Source: Seison nebaliae (Eukaryota; Rotifera; Pararotatoria; Seisonacea; Seisonidae). From it: 49,089 bases of DNA. The notes under the pieces were generated by a model. The model was not told the DNA's origin. It ran no database searches and worked only from the letters and a program-made list of their open reading frames with translations. The translations under genes and the position numbers were made by a program. Of this stretch, positions 13,102 through 24,600 are shown one piece after another; positions within the stretch are counted from its first letter, which is position 1, and every line of letters starts with the position of its first letter. Where the stretch lies: contig JALJEE010003080.1 in assembly GCA_023231475.1 (NCBI GenBank), positions 1 through 49,089 on the forward strand, written 5' to 3'.

Positions 13102-13110
13102 TTATTTATA
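13102..13110 (-). promoter_or_regulatory. TATA box candidate for the SLC5 gene
   Basis: TATAAATAA on the minus strand, about 200 nt upstream of the SLC5 ATG. Such a word is expected often in AT-rich DNA; only position makes it a candidate. Confidence 0.35.
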
Positions 13111-14446
13111 CACATCGAAAGAGACATATACATAAATTAAGTGAATCATTGTTCGAATATATCTAGTACGTTCAAGTTAGTTCAAAGCCGTTTGTTTTTT
13201 TTATGAGAAAGAAGGAAACACCACTCTGGTCATTTACTCGCGTCCGTAACTCTGCAGCTCGTCAACTGTTAATTGACTGACAATTCTATGTAATAGAACA
13301 TTCCTCTTGGTCATCACTTCGACTTAAGTCAACAAACTCAGTTGGAGAGACAATTGTCAATAAACTCTCAATTCTAATCACGATCACAACTCTCACTTCC
13401 TCCACAGGCGCAGATTGAAGATTATGTCCAATTACGACCATTTAACTTTTTAACATTTCCTAAATGTTCGATCTGTCCTCGCCTTTCTTTCTCACTTGAA
13501 TGCTAAGTTATACTCTATTCGAAACTAACTCAAAGTGAGTAATTTATCGAAATTTTGAATAAATTTTCACAGTTTCTTCCTTCTCCACATTATACCTGTT
13601 CTTCTTTTGTTCCTTTTTGTCATTCACCTTCGTTTCCTCCTTACTTTTTCCGTCACACTTTTGAATTGTCACGACAATACCTCTCGAATTGAGACATACC
13701 TTCTTTTTATTCATTTGATGAACAATTCGAAATGAAAAAATAACATTTAATTAAATATCTGAATGAACTTCTGAATGAATTTCCAATTCGTCTTCCAATT
13801 TGTCTGGAATATTTTCTACAATTTCCTGACGTATTGTCTGAGAATTTTCCAATAAATCTAATTTATACGAATTTGAAAGTGTAAAAGTCTAAGAAGTTCA
13901 AACTAAATTTTATTTAAAAAAATTTTAATTTCTAAAATTCTAACAAATTTCGACTAAATTTTAATTCATAAAAATTTCAAGTTCTAAAAATCTAAAATAT
14001 TTCCAACTTATCATACCACTGTCAGGGATGAAACTCAGAATCCGATCACTTGAAACTCTAATATTAAAGTTATTGCTAAAATGTATTAAGTGCAAATACA
14101 GAAATGAATTAATAAAAAATTATATGAAAAATAAAAATGAATTTTTCTTAATTTTCCAAAATTTCGACTAGGCATCTAGCAAGAATATTCCAGTAACATT
14201 CCAACTAATAAAGATAGTTCTTTGTAGTGGTGGGTGAGAGAGGAGGAGATATTTCTTCTCAGTTGGAGGGAAATTGAATAATTGATTAAACGATGATTGG
14301 TTTTCGGAGAAGTAGTTGATCTCATCAATCTGAGAAGTCATGATCCAATTTGCGTTGGAAATGCTAAGTGATTGGTGTAATCGACTAATTGCCGTCTGGT
14401 CTGTTTTCTTTTAATTCAATTAACTTTCCCCTTCTAAACTCTCGCT

Positions 14447-14454
14447 TATATAAA
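14447..14454 (+). promoter_or_regulatory. TATA box candidate for the homeobox gene
   Basis: TATATAAA followed by G, inside a locally more mixed-composition stretch, about 590 nt upstream of the homeobox ATG. A second candidate (TATATAAATA) lies near 14934. If the first is used, a leader intron ending at the AG directly before the ATG is likely. Confidence 0.4.
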
Positions 14455-15036
14455 GTAATGGAATTGGAGATTTGTTTGTCACCAAATTTCATTTCATTTT
14501 TCCAGAAACCTTTCTTGCTTTCCTTCTTCCTTCATGAATATTTTAGTCCATCAACAATTTGGTGTTGGACATAAATTTATTCGAAAATTTTACAAGATCT
14601 TTTTTCTTCCAATTATCTATTTCTTTGACGTTTTATGGAATTATTCAATCTTTCCCCACCTAATCTTCATGTAGATCATCATGTGGAACAGTAAGAAGAG
14701 TCACACCTACTTCTTTATTCAAATGCTCATTAACGAAGAAACATTCCACTCTCCTAAATGAATACTCTCTTACCAGCATCATTCTAATTCATTAATTTTC
14801 ATCCTATTTCCATTTCCTGGGAAAGTGACTCTATTCATTAACAAGTGTTTCCTATCAATTAGCTGAGGTAATCAATTAATTGATTGCTGAATATTTTTTA
14901 ATCTGTCTCATTCCTCTTATTGTTTCAATTGAATATATAAATACAAATTATTCTATCTCTTATTTACCATTCACAAAATTCTATTTTCAAAATTCAGATT
15001 ATTCTTTCATTCTAAAACCGTTTTCTTCCTATACAG

Positions 15037-15912
15037 ATGTTCAATCAATCCGATTTGTCGAATTCGATCGAGATCTCCAACTCAAATTATTTCATTCCTT
15101 CTCGACCGCCTAGCGATGTGAGTAGTGTTCATGATGACGAATTGGATAGCTCATCAATCGGCGATGGAATTGATCAATGTAACAAAGAGAATCGGACAGA
15201 TCAATCATCAAACAGTAATTTGGATTCGGGATTCCATTCAAAACTCTTCAATGACACATCGAAACGAATTAAACATAATTTCCATTCGATAGTCGATTTA
15301 ATTCAAACTTCCCCATTAGCATCAAACGGAAAATTAAATGTCGATAATTCTACAATCTTCTCATCCATAAATACTCAAAAACGGAAACTATGTGAGGATG
15401 TGACTAATGAACATGAGAATAAACGATATCGATCAACTCAACCCATTCACTCAACATTAAATTCATCAATCGGTTGGACTGGAAGTGAAAAATCAAATTT
15501 ATTAAGTTCTCAATTGCAATTCCGAATTAATCAAAATTTTGAAATTCCTTCAAATCAAAATTTTGAAATTTCTTCGAATCAGAAATTTGATTCTCTTCCA
15601 AATACTATTCTATCATCTCGAACGACGGAACCGAAGAAAAAAGAACGCACCACATTCACCGATTATCAACGTCAAATTTTAGATTATATTTTTCAACATA
15701 CTCAATATCCAGATCCAGAGACCACCGATTACTTAGCTCGACAATTGAATCTTCATGAGAATAAAATCAAAGTCTGGTTCCAGAACAAGAGAAGTCGAGA
15801 GAAGAAACGAATGAACAAACAGGCGCGACAAAGCAACAATGTTCCGACCATCGCGCAGGAATTACCGCCACAACTTCTTCGAAGTATGTTGTCTCAATTT
15901 AAAGAGAATTAG
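15037..15912 (+). CDS. Divergent homeodomain transcription factor
   Basis: A 291-residue protein in one coding exon. The homeodomain spans about residues 202-261 and contains KIKVWFQNKRSREKKR in helix 3. Counting W as 48 gives Gln50, Asn51, Lys52 and Arg53. Asn51 and Arg53 are the usual DNA contacts, and Gln50 predicts TAATTA/TAATTG-type sites. The YPDPET segment before helix 2 resembles paired-like domains, whereas Lys52 is seen in Engrailed and Islet types, so I cannot name the family. The N-terminus is Ser/Asn-rich and disordered, with a small internal repeat (NQNFEIPS, NQNFEISS, NQKFDSLP at about 175-198). No paired, LIM or POU domain is visible. The sequence immediately before the ATG is CTATACAG, a good splice acceptor, so an upstream leader exon is likely. 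Confidence 0.88.
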   Translation: MFNQSDLSNSIEISNSNYFIPSRPPSDVSSVHDDELDSSSIGDGIDQCNKENRTDQSSNSNLDSGFHSKLFNDTSKRIKHNFHSIVDLIQTSPLASNGKLNVDNSTIFSSINTQKRKLCEDVTNEHENKRYRSTQPIHSTLNSSIGWTGSEKSNLLSSQLQFRINQNFEIPSNQNFEISSNQKFDSLPNTILSSRTTEPKKKERTTFTDYQRQILDYIFQHTQYPDPETTDYLARQLNLHENKIKVWFQNKRSREKKRMNKQARQSNNVPTIAQELPPQLLRSMLSQFKEN

Positions 15913-16014
15913 TCGAACTATTTTACTCAACGAACGAATTATCTATTAATATTTATATTCTCATTATCAATTCTACTTATAATTTATTCACTTTATCATC
16001 TTACAGTTCCCATG

Positions 16015-16020
16015 AATAAA
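16015..16020 (+). terminator. Poly(A) signal of the homeobox gene
   Basis: AATAAA about 103 nt after the stop codon, on the coding strand. The gene converges with the LolA-like gene, whose stop is only about 90 nt further on, so the two 3' ends are nearly back to back. Confidence 0.6.
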
Positions 16021-16084
16021 ACCATCAATTTTCCCATTAAATTCAATTTTTCTTTTATTTACTTTTTAAAACTTTTAGAAATCT

Positions 16085-16090
16085 TTTATT
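16085..16090 (-). terminator. Poly(A) signal of the LolA-like gene
   Basis: AATAAA on the minus strand (TTTATT in + strand) about 20 nt after the stop codon. This implies a very short 3' UTR and fits the compact, convergent arrangement. Confidence 0.5.
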
Positions 16091-16110
16091 AAATTTAACA
16101 AATTGATGAG

Positions 16111-18637
16111 TTAGTTATTGATGATACTGAAAACATGTTTCTTAATTACAAACACAAATAAGACAGCTCCAATTACACTTCCTGCGACTAACATTGCAAC
16201 AGCAATTCCAGCCATGGCACCTAATAAATGAATTGAATTTCAAACAATGTTATATCAAGGGTAAACCATTGTTATATCTAGTCGATTTCTTCTTCGGATG
16301 ATATATAGATGATTTCCTAATTTCAACTTCCATCGCATCTGGTAGAATTTCCAGAATCTGTGGAAAGAGTATTATTAAATTCTTTTGTTGAAATTAATTA
16401 GAACATGATCTGTGTCTGTTGTATCAACAGCAATTTTCAATTCGTTGTTTTTGAATCGACTTTTCAATACTGAAGCGACTTCCTTCACCGACAATTCTGG
16501 AGCTTTCCATTTGGCAACCAGTCCAGCGTCAGCGGCTCCTTCTTGTGGAGCTGCTAAAATTTTGAATGTAACGTAGATTTTATCTTCCTGTTGATCGCTT
16601 TGAACCTTTTTTTTTTGAACAAAGAAAGTGAATTATTGTTAGAAAATATGAAACTTCTAATTGTGTCAAACGGTTGGCGAAAACGCCGCCCTTATCCGTC
16701 ACTAATGAGCCCAATACGGAAATAGCCGTTAACTCTTTAAATAGTTTGATATTTGGTGCAACAACTTGTTCATATGATTCTAGAAAGAAGCTTGAAGAAT
16801 ATGTAGATGAAATGAAAAAAACGGTAAAATGTCATCATCACTTCCGCAACATCTTGAGTAACATAACAACTGCTGATGTCGAAAGTGGTGAATGAATTTT
16901 TTCGTTCAGGACTAAAATTGAAAATGTTCAATTGTTGACGGAAATAACTCTAAAGAGAGAGAATTAGAAAGAAGATAATTAAAATAAAACATCCGTATCA
17001 TTTTTTACCGTTATGGTCATTTTGACAGGAACGGTATCAGCTCGATAGTTGTCGATGAGAAATGCTTGATCAGTTGAAGCGAAATAGAGTGTCCAGGTAC
17101 TTCGATAATTTTTCGTTTTGAATTTCATCGACGGGACATGATAATCAGTACGATATCCGACAAAAACGTCCGCTTTCACATTATCTCGAACAGTCGTCTA
17201 AATCGAATGATGATTTAATTAATTTATAATTTATAACTTGTCCAGCATATTGGAAATTCGCTTTATCATAATAGAAGAATTGTTGCGGATTTTTCAACAT
17301 CAATTTGATCTTACCATCTTTTTGAGTATAGACACCGGTATCTGGAATTAATTCGATTTGACATTCTTTCGTTGCTCGGTCGATAACGTAGAGTAATCCA
17401 GTATTAAAATCGGCAACTTGAGAAACAACATCTTCTTCATGAACGTCGATTCGGAAGACACTCATATTATAATCATAAAATTCCTAATGATGGTATTAGA
17501 AATTTGTAATATAATTAAAATTAAATTTAATTTTGCTAAACATCAATGACGGTAATGACTGGTGCAAAGGTGGACATGGATTCAGCAGTAAAACTAAACG
17601 CATTCGGCAATTCTGGTAACGTTTTTCTTGATACTCGACCTTGACAATAAACATCAGTCATCTGGAAGTAACTGATTAATGAATGGAAGAAAATGAGAAT
17701 AAGAACCGTCATAATTTCATAATTATCCATGTTGACGATAGGAATAAAGCGGGAAATGGTAACTTCTCGCACCATATATTTGTTTGATACCTTCCAATAA
17801 ACTGGAGTGAAATTGGAAGAGACTCCAAACGGCGTCTTCCAATCGCCATCTATTCAAATAGTTGCAAAACGAAGAAAATCATTTGAAAACCTAAAAATTT
17901 CCATTCAGATTTATGCATAACAGTCCCCTCATTCTGTTGCATTGGAAAACAACCGGAATAAGAATTCACCGCTTTCCCATTCATTTCTTCTTTTTTATCA
18001 AACTATTCCCGAAATTTATTGATTCAAAATATCAATTGGGAAAATGTTAAACTTTATAAAATATTTGTTTGGCTATAGATATAGCACTTTCTTTTGAAAT
18101 GAATTTAAATACTTCTAAAGGACTTGGGATTTGTGGTGCGGGATTCATGGCTTCATAGCCACCCAAAATCCATCGATAATCTACCGCAGCTGAATCTAAA
18201 GCGACAGCGGTACAACTTTTCTCATATTCTACAAATGATAAATAATTGAATTATTTTGAATTTGATGGAAGTAGTTTGATGATAGAATGAACCGCTAAAT
18301 CTTTCAAATTTCATTTGCTGATTTGTAATATAATCATTAACATATAATTTGTAATGTTCGGCCGACGACTCATCTTTCTTTACTACTGCTATTTGTCCCA
18401 AACTTGACATATGATACACTTCCAACGTTTCTCGGGTTACTTTATTATCCTGAGTTGTCTGTACAGTAAAAACGGCTTCGTATGACGTGACGAATGAATC
18501 AGGATCGATACCTAACAAGAAATTTGAATTATAAATGAAAAGATAAAATTACCATCCGTTTCCACTTTACAGAAATCATCGGCATGAAGATTGGTGATTA
18601 GCGCGACAGCGAAGAAGAAATGAATGAAGAAATTCAT
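16111..18637 (-). CDS. LolA-like single-pass membrane protein (arthropod family)
   Basis: Thirteen exons in my model: 18637-18553, 18511-18293, 18228-18053, 18002-17891, 17849-17707, 17661-17542, 17483-17238, 17197-17009, 16949-16823, 16779-16655, 16605-16405, 16357-16267, 16220-16111. The total is 1944 nt, 647 residues. A signal peptide (MNFFIHFFFAVALITNLHA) opens a large ectodomain. It has two repeats of the type annotated LolA-like in arthropods: an F-x-V strand, a YDY/EVYH strand, a strand ending in Y-x-I-D, then TKEC. A FDISSCY element and an RL/ILAAPQEGAADAG segment follow. Near the C-terminus is one membrane helix (AVAMLVAGSVIGAVLFVFVI) and a tail of about 10 residues. Function is unknown; lipid binding is suggested only by the fold name. 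Ten of the 12 introns begin GTT. Confidence 0.75.
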
Positions 18638-18755
18638 AACTAAATAAACTAAAATGAAAAAGAATTAGGAGTTAATTCTTAGCAGACTGAAGAATTGTTA
18701 GAATAACATTGAGAATGAGAGAGTTCGTATGTTTACATAAAATTCATTTACTTAA

Positions 18756-21236
18756 TCAAATTAGGATGGTAGCTTTGGATATAGATGAAGTCTTTACACT
18801 TGTGTCTTCAGTCGAATATTCTTGATCTTCATATTGGTCATCAGGCGACCAATATAACTGTTGGAGTTTGGCGAATTTCGCTTTCTCTCGTCTCTCCTTG
18901 AGAACTTGAATCAATTTCTCGTAATTTGTCTCGACTCGTTTCAGCCATTTGAAATAAATGAATTGACGATAAACGTTGAGGAGATATGCACTAATCAATC
19001 GACTTAATCTGACTTCAGTCGCCTCTGTGTCACTGATAACATTGAAGGCGATTTGTTCGCCGATCGTTTTCGTCGGATTTGAATTCACCCGAAATATCGA
19101 GTAATCAGTAGTGAAATTGAAACTTTTCAAATAAACGGCGAATTCTTGCAAGGAGCAAATTTGACAATCGTCATTGTTCGATCTCGGTAGATTGAGAATG
19201 GCGTTATTACTCACTAACGGATCTGAAAATCGTAATGATATGGTAAATAATTAAAAAAATTTAATTTGAATTTAACTGTAAATTCGAGAGATTTCATTCA
19301 ATATTAATCGATTATTCCGTCGATCTGTCGGCGATTTGCCTTCGTACAATTTCTTCTTCGTATAACTCTTCAAATTATTGTTAGTTTGTTTCATCTGATC
19401 GAGCATTAGTCGAAAACCTTCACCCATATCATCAAATGAGGGATGATATAATTTGGCAGATGAAATGAAAGTTTCTCGTCTTTGATAAATCTTTTCCGCT
19501 ATACAATTCACATCTAATCGTCGGTAATAATTATAGGCGGGTTGTCCAATCCAAGGAACATAAAGACAGATACTATAATATCTTAATAACAGCCAATAAG
19601 CGGCCAATCCGGCTATTATCACCCCAATAACGGCCACTCCATAATTGAGGAAAAAAAGAGTTCGATTTCTTTGTTGCATCGCTTTATTGGCGGCGCTGAA
19701 TAATTGATTGAATCGTTTCGGCACGAAATTTTTGAGAATGTGTAAAAACTTCGCTTTCGATTTATATGCACTGGCGAAATTGAATCGACTTGATGCTTGT
19801 GGATTACTCACCACTTTGATGAGATCAATGAGAGTCAAAATTAATTCAGTTTTCGCCTTCTCCAAACTAATTCGATCTTCATTTATACAAACATGTAAAC
19901 GAAACTTCTGATTAATTTCTTCCAGATTATCATACGGTTTCCCGCAATGAACGTTGAAGATTTCGATCCATAACAGATCGACATCGGGAGAAAATTGAAG
20001 ACTTTTCCTCATCTGCAAGGAAAGTGAATGATAATGGAAAAAAGATGGAAAGTGTTTCACTTGTATTAACGGAAATGCTAATGGTGTCTTTTGACTCATT
20101 TCTATGATTCGATCGATGGAATGATATGAAGCTCTCGAACAATTGACCATCTGACTGATTGGTCTACATTCGGTGCCAACTCGACATCGATCTAATATCA
20201 GGAATGAAGTTAAAGAATATGAAATATTTCCATATCTAACTGAACATACTGATGTGGAATGCACTATTTGCCAGAAGGAAATTAGAAACGGACAACTTCT
20301 TCTCAAACGAAATATTCCTCGTCATGATAAATCCGCTGTATTCGCCGATAACGTAATTTTCGAATTTATTATAAATATCAATCGCATCGAACCAGGGCAA
20401 ATGAAGTTTTTGGATTTTCAAATAAAATATAATATTTTTGAATTTATTTCCATTGAAACATTTCATTAGAATCGTTTCAATACTATTTGCTTCCCGTAAC
20501 GAATTCGGTTTCATCGTATTATCTATGTAATTACTATACAACATGATCTTTTGCTGATACTTCTGCAAATGTTCACGATCCAATAAAAGTTGATAATTGA
20601 CGATCGGATATAATCCGGTGATCGGTTCCATTATATCGTCACTCATGTATGTGAAGAGAATAGAAATAGACCCATCTTTATCTCCATTGGCTGTCTCTTT
20701 GATGTTGGTGCTCAGCTCCTTCGCTGAATATTCGTAGAGCATATCTAATAAACCGCCAATTTCGAATGTGAAAAGTTTCTCATTTCGTCTGTAGAAGTTT
20801 GATGAAGAAAATGAGGAAAAATTTTAGTAGAACTTTCTTAGTTTTAATTTGTCGATCTTAAAGTAAGCTTCAGGACAACAGAACTTGACGATCAATTGAA
20901 CATAATTCACTTTCTTCTTCTCTTCAATGAATTAGAGGAGATGGAGCGGAAATATGAAAACTAACTATTGATGAGAACGCCCAAATATTGGACGTTCTTT
21001 TCGTCTTTCAGCAACTGGAAATGTTGGTTGATGCAACTGGCCTTTAAATAGAGCTGGAGAGAAAGGACGGCGGTAACGGGAGTGTGGTAAGTACAAGTGT
21101 GATTAATATTTATTTTCTCAGTTAAATTTATGTTGAAGCCATTGCTTGTGTTTATGTGGTGAACGGAAGAAAAAATTACAAAAGTAATTAGAAACATCAT
21201 TAAGTAAATCGGATGAAATAAAATGTGAATCGACAT
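18756..21236 (-). CDS. Unrecognised secretory-pathway membrane protein
   Basis: Six exons: 21236-20966, 20921-20834, 20788-20250, 20191-20061, 20012-19277, 19222-18756; 2232 nt, 743 residues. The start is ATG with a hydrophobic leader (YLMMFLITFVIFSSVHH) that looks like a signal peptide or anchor. An ectodomain of roughly 430 residues with scattered cysteines follows. Then comes one strong hydrophobic segment (FLNYGVAVIGVIIAGLAAYW, extending to about 30 residues with LLLRYYS). The last 280 residues are charged, with a Lys/Glu-rich helix near the end (KLIQVLKERREKAKFAKLQQ). I do not recognise the family. The reading frame is preserved across all five introns, which supports a real gene. Its start lies about 365 nt beyond the sodium-channel stop on the same strand, so the two are separate genes. 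Confidence 0.72.
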
Positions 21237-21359
21237 TCATTGATTAGATTTGTTCGATTTTTATTTCATTTGCATTCACCAATTTTTTCGAAGTTCTCAA
21301 TTTCTCCATAATGAAAATCAGCAGTAAATACTATTTAAACTTTCAAACTTATGTCCATA

Positions 21360-21490
21360 AATAACGGATAAATAGAGGATAAATAAAGGATAAATGAAGG
21401 ATAAAAAAAAGATAAATAAAGGATCAATAAAGGATAAAAAGAGGATAAATAAAAGATAAATAAATAAATAAAAAGAAGGATCAATCGAAG
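21360..21490. repeat. Degenerate minisatellite of GGATAAATAAA-like units
   Basis: Roughly 11 units based on GGATAAA(T/A)(A/G)AA lie in the spacer between the sodium-channel 3' end and the next gene. Units vary by substitutions (GGATCAATAA, AGATAAATAA) and small length changes, as in slippage-driven arrays. The plus strand is very purine-rich. Confidence 0.8.
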
Positions 21491-21506
21491 ATAAGTAAGA
21501 GGATTT

Positions 21507-21512
21507 TTTATT
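21507..21512 (-). terminator. Poly(A) signal of the sodium-channel gene
   Basis: AATAAA on the minus strand, about 90 nt beyond the stop codon and just before the minisatellite. Confidence 0.5.
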
Positions 21513-21600
21513 GAAAATGTTAAATTCAATTAAAAATCATTAAATCGATGCTGTAGAAATAGAAATTTTGGTATGATGAATCCTCAACCAGAAGAGAATA

Positions 21601-24600
21601 TTATGTTTGAATTTGAGACACTTGTCTAACTAGTTTTAGTCGTTTATCTGACACGTGTCTTTTCCAAGATCGTTGAAGTATTCTTGCCGCCATATCCTCC
21701 TTCTTCCGCAACATGGTGGTGGAGACGGGAGCGTGAATGATTCGTTGTGGGAATTTCTTCCGAAATAGCATGTCCATCTCTTCCTCCATTTTCCGAACAG
21801 CGTTCGATTGTTCATCGACATAATTCCTCAATATATATTTTGTTACTGCATGAAGTACATCCAAACAATGTATCATATCACCGGCAATGATGGGTAGATC
21901 GAAAGCCACAATTGCCATTTCATTCGGTTTGGGTACTCGAAGAGGCGGTTGTAACTCATCCAATAAAGTACTGACATCATTCAACGAAATGAATTGTGAT
22001 GCTAATGGATCGTATTGTTCCCATGCCGCATAAAATAATTCGAAATCATCTTCTGTTACACCGATCGCTTCTTGTTCATGAGCTTGTGTGAAATTGTCGA
22101 GAATGACAGCAATATACATATTGATGATGATTAAATAACAAAGAACGATGAATGAACAACAGAAAGTGGTTGCCGCAAAAAAATTGCCACAATTCCCTTC
22201 CATAAACTTTCCTTCACAATCAGTCGATATTGATAAAGCGTCATGGACGTCATTCCATCCTGCTGCCGTTGCAATTCGCACAAGAATGGCGAACGATTTG
22301 AAGAAGGTTTCGAAATTCGACGTTTCCGTTATATAACCGTTATGTTTCACCTTCTTGAAGAGCATCATTCCAATAATGGAATACATGAATAATATGATGC
22401 CGAGTAATGAAGAAATGTTGACCAAAGCTGGTAGACTGCTGAATAAAGCGAATAATAATTTTCGAATGCCACGAGCGAATCGTATCACTCTCAATAATTT
22501 ACCGATGCGAAAAACTCGCATGACTCGAAATACGGTTGGTTTGGAGAAATATTGAATGAATGTTCGTTCATAAATGAGACCTTTTTCAAAAAACGTTCAA
22601 TAAATGAGAGAGAAATATAATAACTCATGATAGAAACGAAGCAGATAAGCAAATCAAAAATATTCCATCCTGAACGGAAATAATCTTTGGAGAGTGCTAT
22701 CAATTTGATGACGGCCTCCAACGTATAGAAAGCGATGAACATGATATTTACATAATGTTGAATTTTTTCATATATCGCATTCTGGTCATGATGTTCGGTG
22801 GCGAGAACGATCATGTTGATGAGAATAGCGAACATAATGAACATTTCAAATCGATTATTCGTCACAATATCGTAGAGTTGAGCACGGAAACGATTCTGTT
22901 AATTTTTTAAAAAATATAATTTTTAAAAATTTAAAAAAATTTTAGAATTAAAATTTTTTTAGAAATATTTTTAAATTAAAAAACTTGTGGACGATTAATA
23001 CTCTTTTGTGGTAGTTTCTTCATCATCTTTTTCATCGTTACGTAATATTTCCGTTGATTTGCTGTTAGATACATAGCCAGGAGTCCCTCCTCATACTGAT
23101 GATAATGGGAAAGTAAATTTTATGGCATAAGAAGAATAAAACTTTCTTTTTCAACACATTGAAATTGTCGATGATGACACTGACAAATAGATTGAGAGTG
23201 AAAAATGAACCGAGAATGATGAAAGCCACGAAATAAATGTAGGCAGCCATATTGTTCTCGAATTTGGGTTGCATATCAACCCCAACAGCATTGACACCGT
23301 CTTCCATCAATTCCATCCAACCTTCAAAAGTCGCCTAAAAATTTTTGAATATATAATACCTTATATCTAATACGAAACTATTTGAAAGAGTGCCAAAATG
23401 CCGGTTGGCACATTATCGAAATTCACCAACGAATTATCCCACGAACCATTTTGTGTGAAACATTCTGCTTTCGTCGTCACACCTGATTTACCCAGTTGAC
23501 TTTCACCGTTTATCGTACACTTGTAAAATTTCCCTCCAAATTGTTGTACGCCGATGATGGAGAAGATTAACCAGATGAGTGCACAAACTAATAAGACGTT
23601 ACCAATCGCTGGAATACTTTTCAATAAAGCGTTGACGACGATTCTCATTCCTTCATATGGATAAATGACACGAAGTGGTCTCAACGCTCGTAAAGTTTTG
23701 AGTATTCGGAGAGCATTTTGTGCACTCGGATTGATATTAGACAATAATCGTAATAACATCGATATATCACTACCAACCGTTATGATGAAATCGAGCAGAC
23801 ACCAGGGATTGGTGAAATAATATCGACAACCATATCCGATGATTTTCAAAATGGCTTCCAACGTAAAAACCACATTAAATAAATAATCTAAATATTTCAA
23901 GTAATCCATCTTTTTCGCATTCTCATCAACATCTTCCAATGCCAGACTGACGGATGACGCCAAAATGAACAATATGATGAAATAGTCGAATATTTTATTA
24001 TCGAGAAATGAGTAAACATACGATCGAAACATCTTCCAACAATTGTCTGTTTGTAAAAGATATCTCGTTCCACAACACACATAACGATAACAAATTGGAC
24101 AGAAACATTTTGGTGCCAACCGAATTTTCAAAACACATTTCTTCGTTTTATTCCTCCGACACGAATTACAACACATGATCTTTTTGAGAATGATATCGGA
24201 ACGTATTGAATTCGTATTGGCCAATGGATCTTTCTTCAATTCCAGACGACGTTTCCGTTTAACTGGTCGTAGGAAGAGTTTGACGGATTTTCGAAATGCC
24301 TCGCTAGAATTTTTCAAATCCTGCAAATATTGTTTTTCGATACTCTCTTCCTCTTCGTCGCCGGAAGGAATATCAACGGTCGAATTATTAAGATCTAACT
24401 GAGTTTTATCATTGACATGTTTCGGTCTTAATAATTTCGGTTTTCTGTTCACTTTTAAACAACAACAAAAATCTTTTGATTTCTTCCGACAACACAGACA
24501 ATTTCTCGAACATGATTCACAACATTCATCTTCTGATATATCGTCAGTTTCGAGCCATTGACTCACTTGCTGAATATGAGACAAAGTATCGACTGATTGA

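Larger units (their letters stand above)
12903..15036. other. Long intergenic region between SLC5 and the homeobox gene
   Basis: About 2.1 kb separating divergently transcribed genes. It contains a TATAAATA on the minus strand about 200 nt above the SLC5 start and TATA-like boxes on the plus strand at 14447 and 14934 before the homeobox gene. I see no coding exon with homology. It is the most likely place for homeobox regulatory DNA. Confidence 0.5.
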
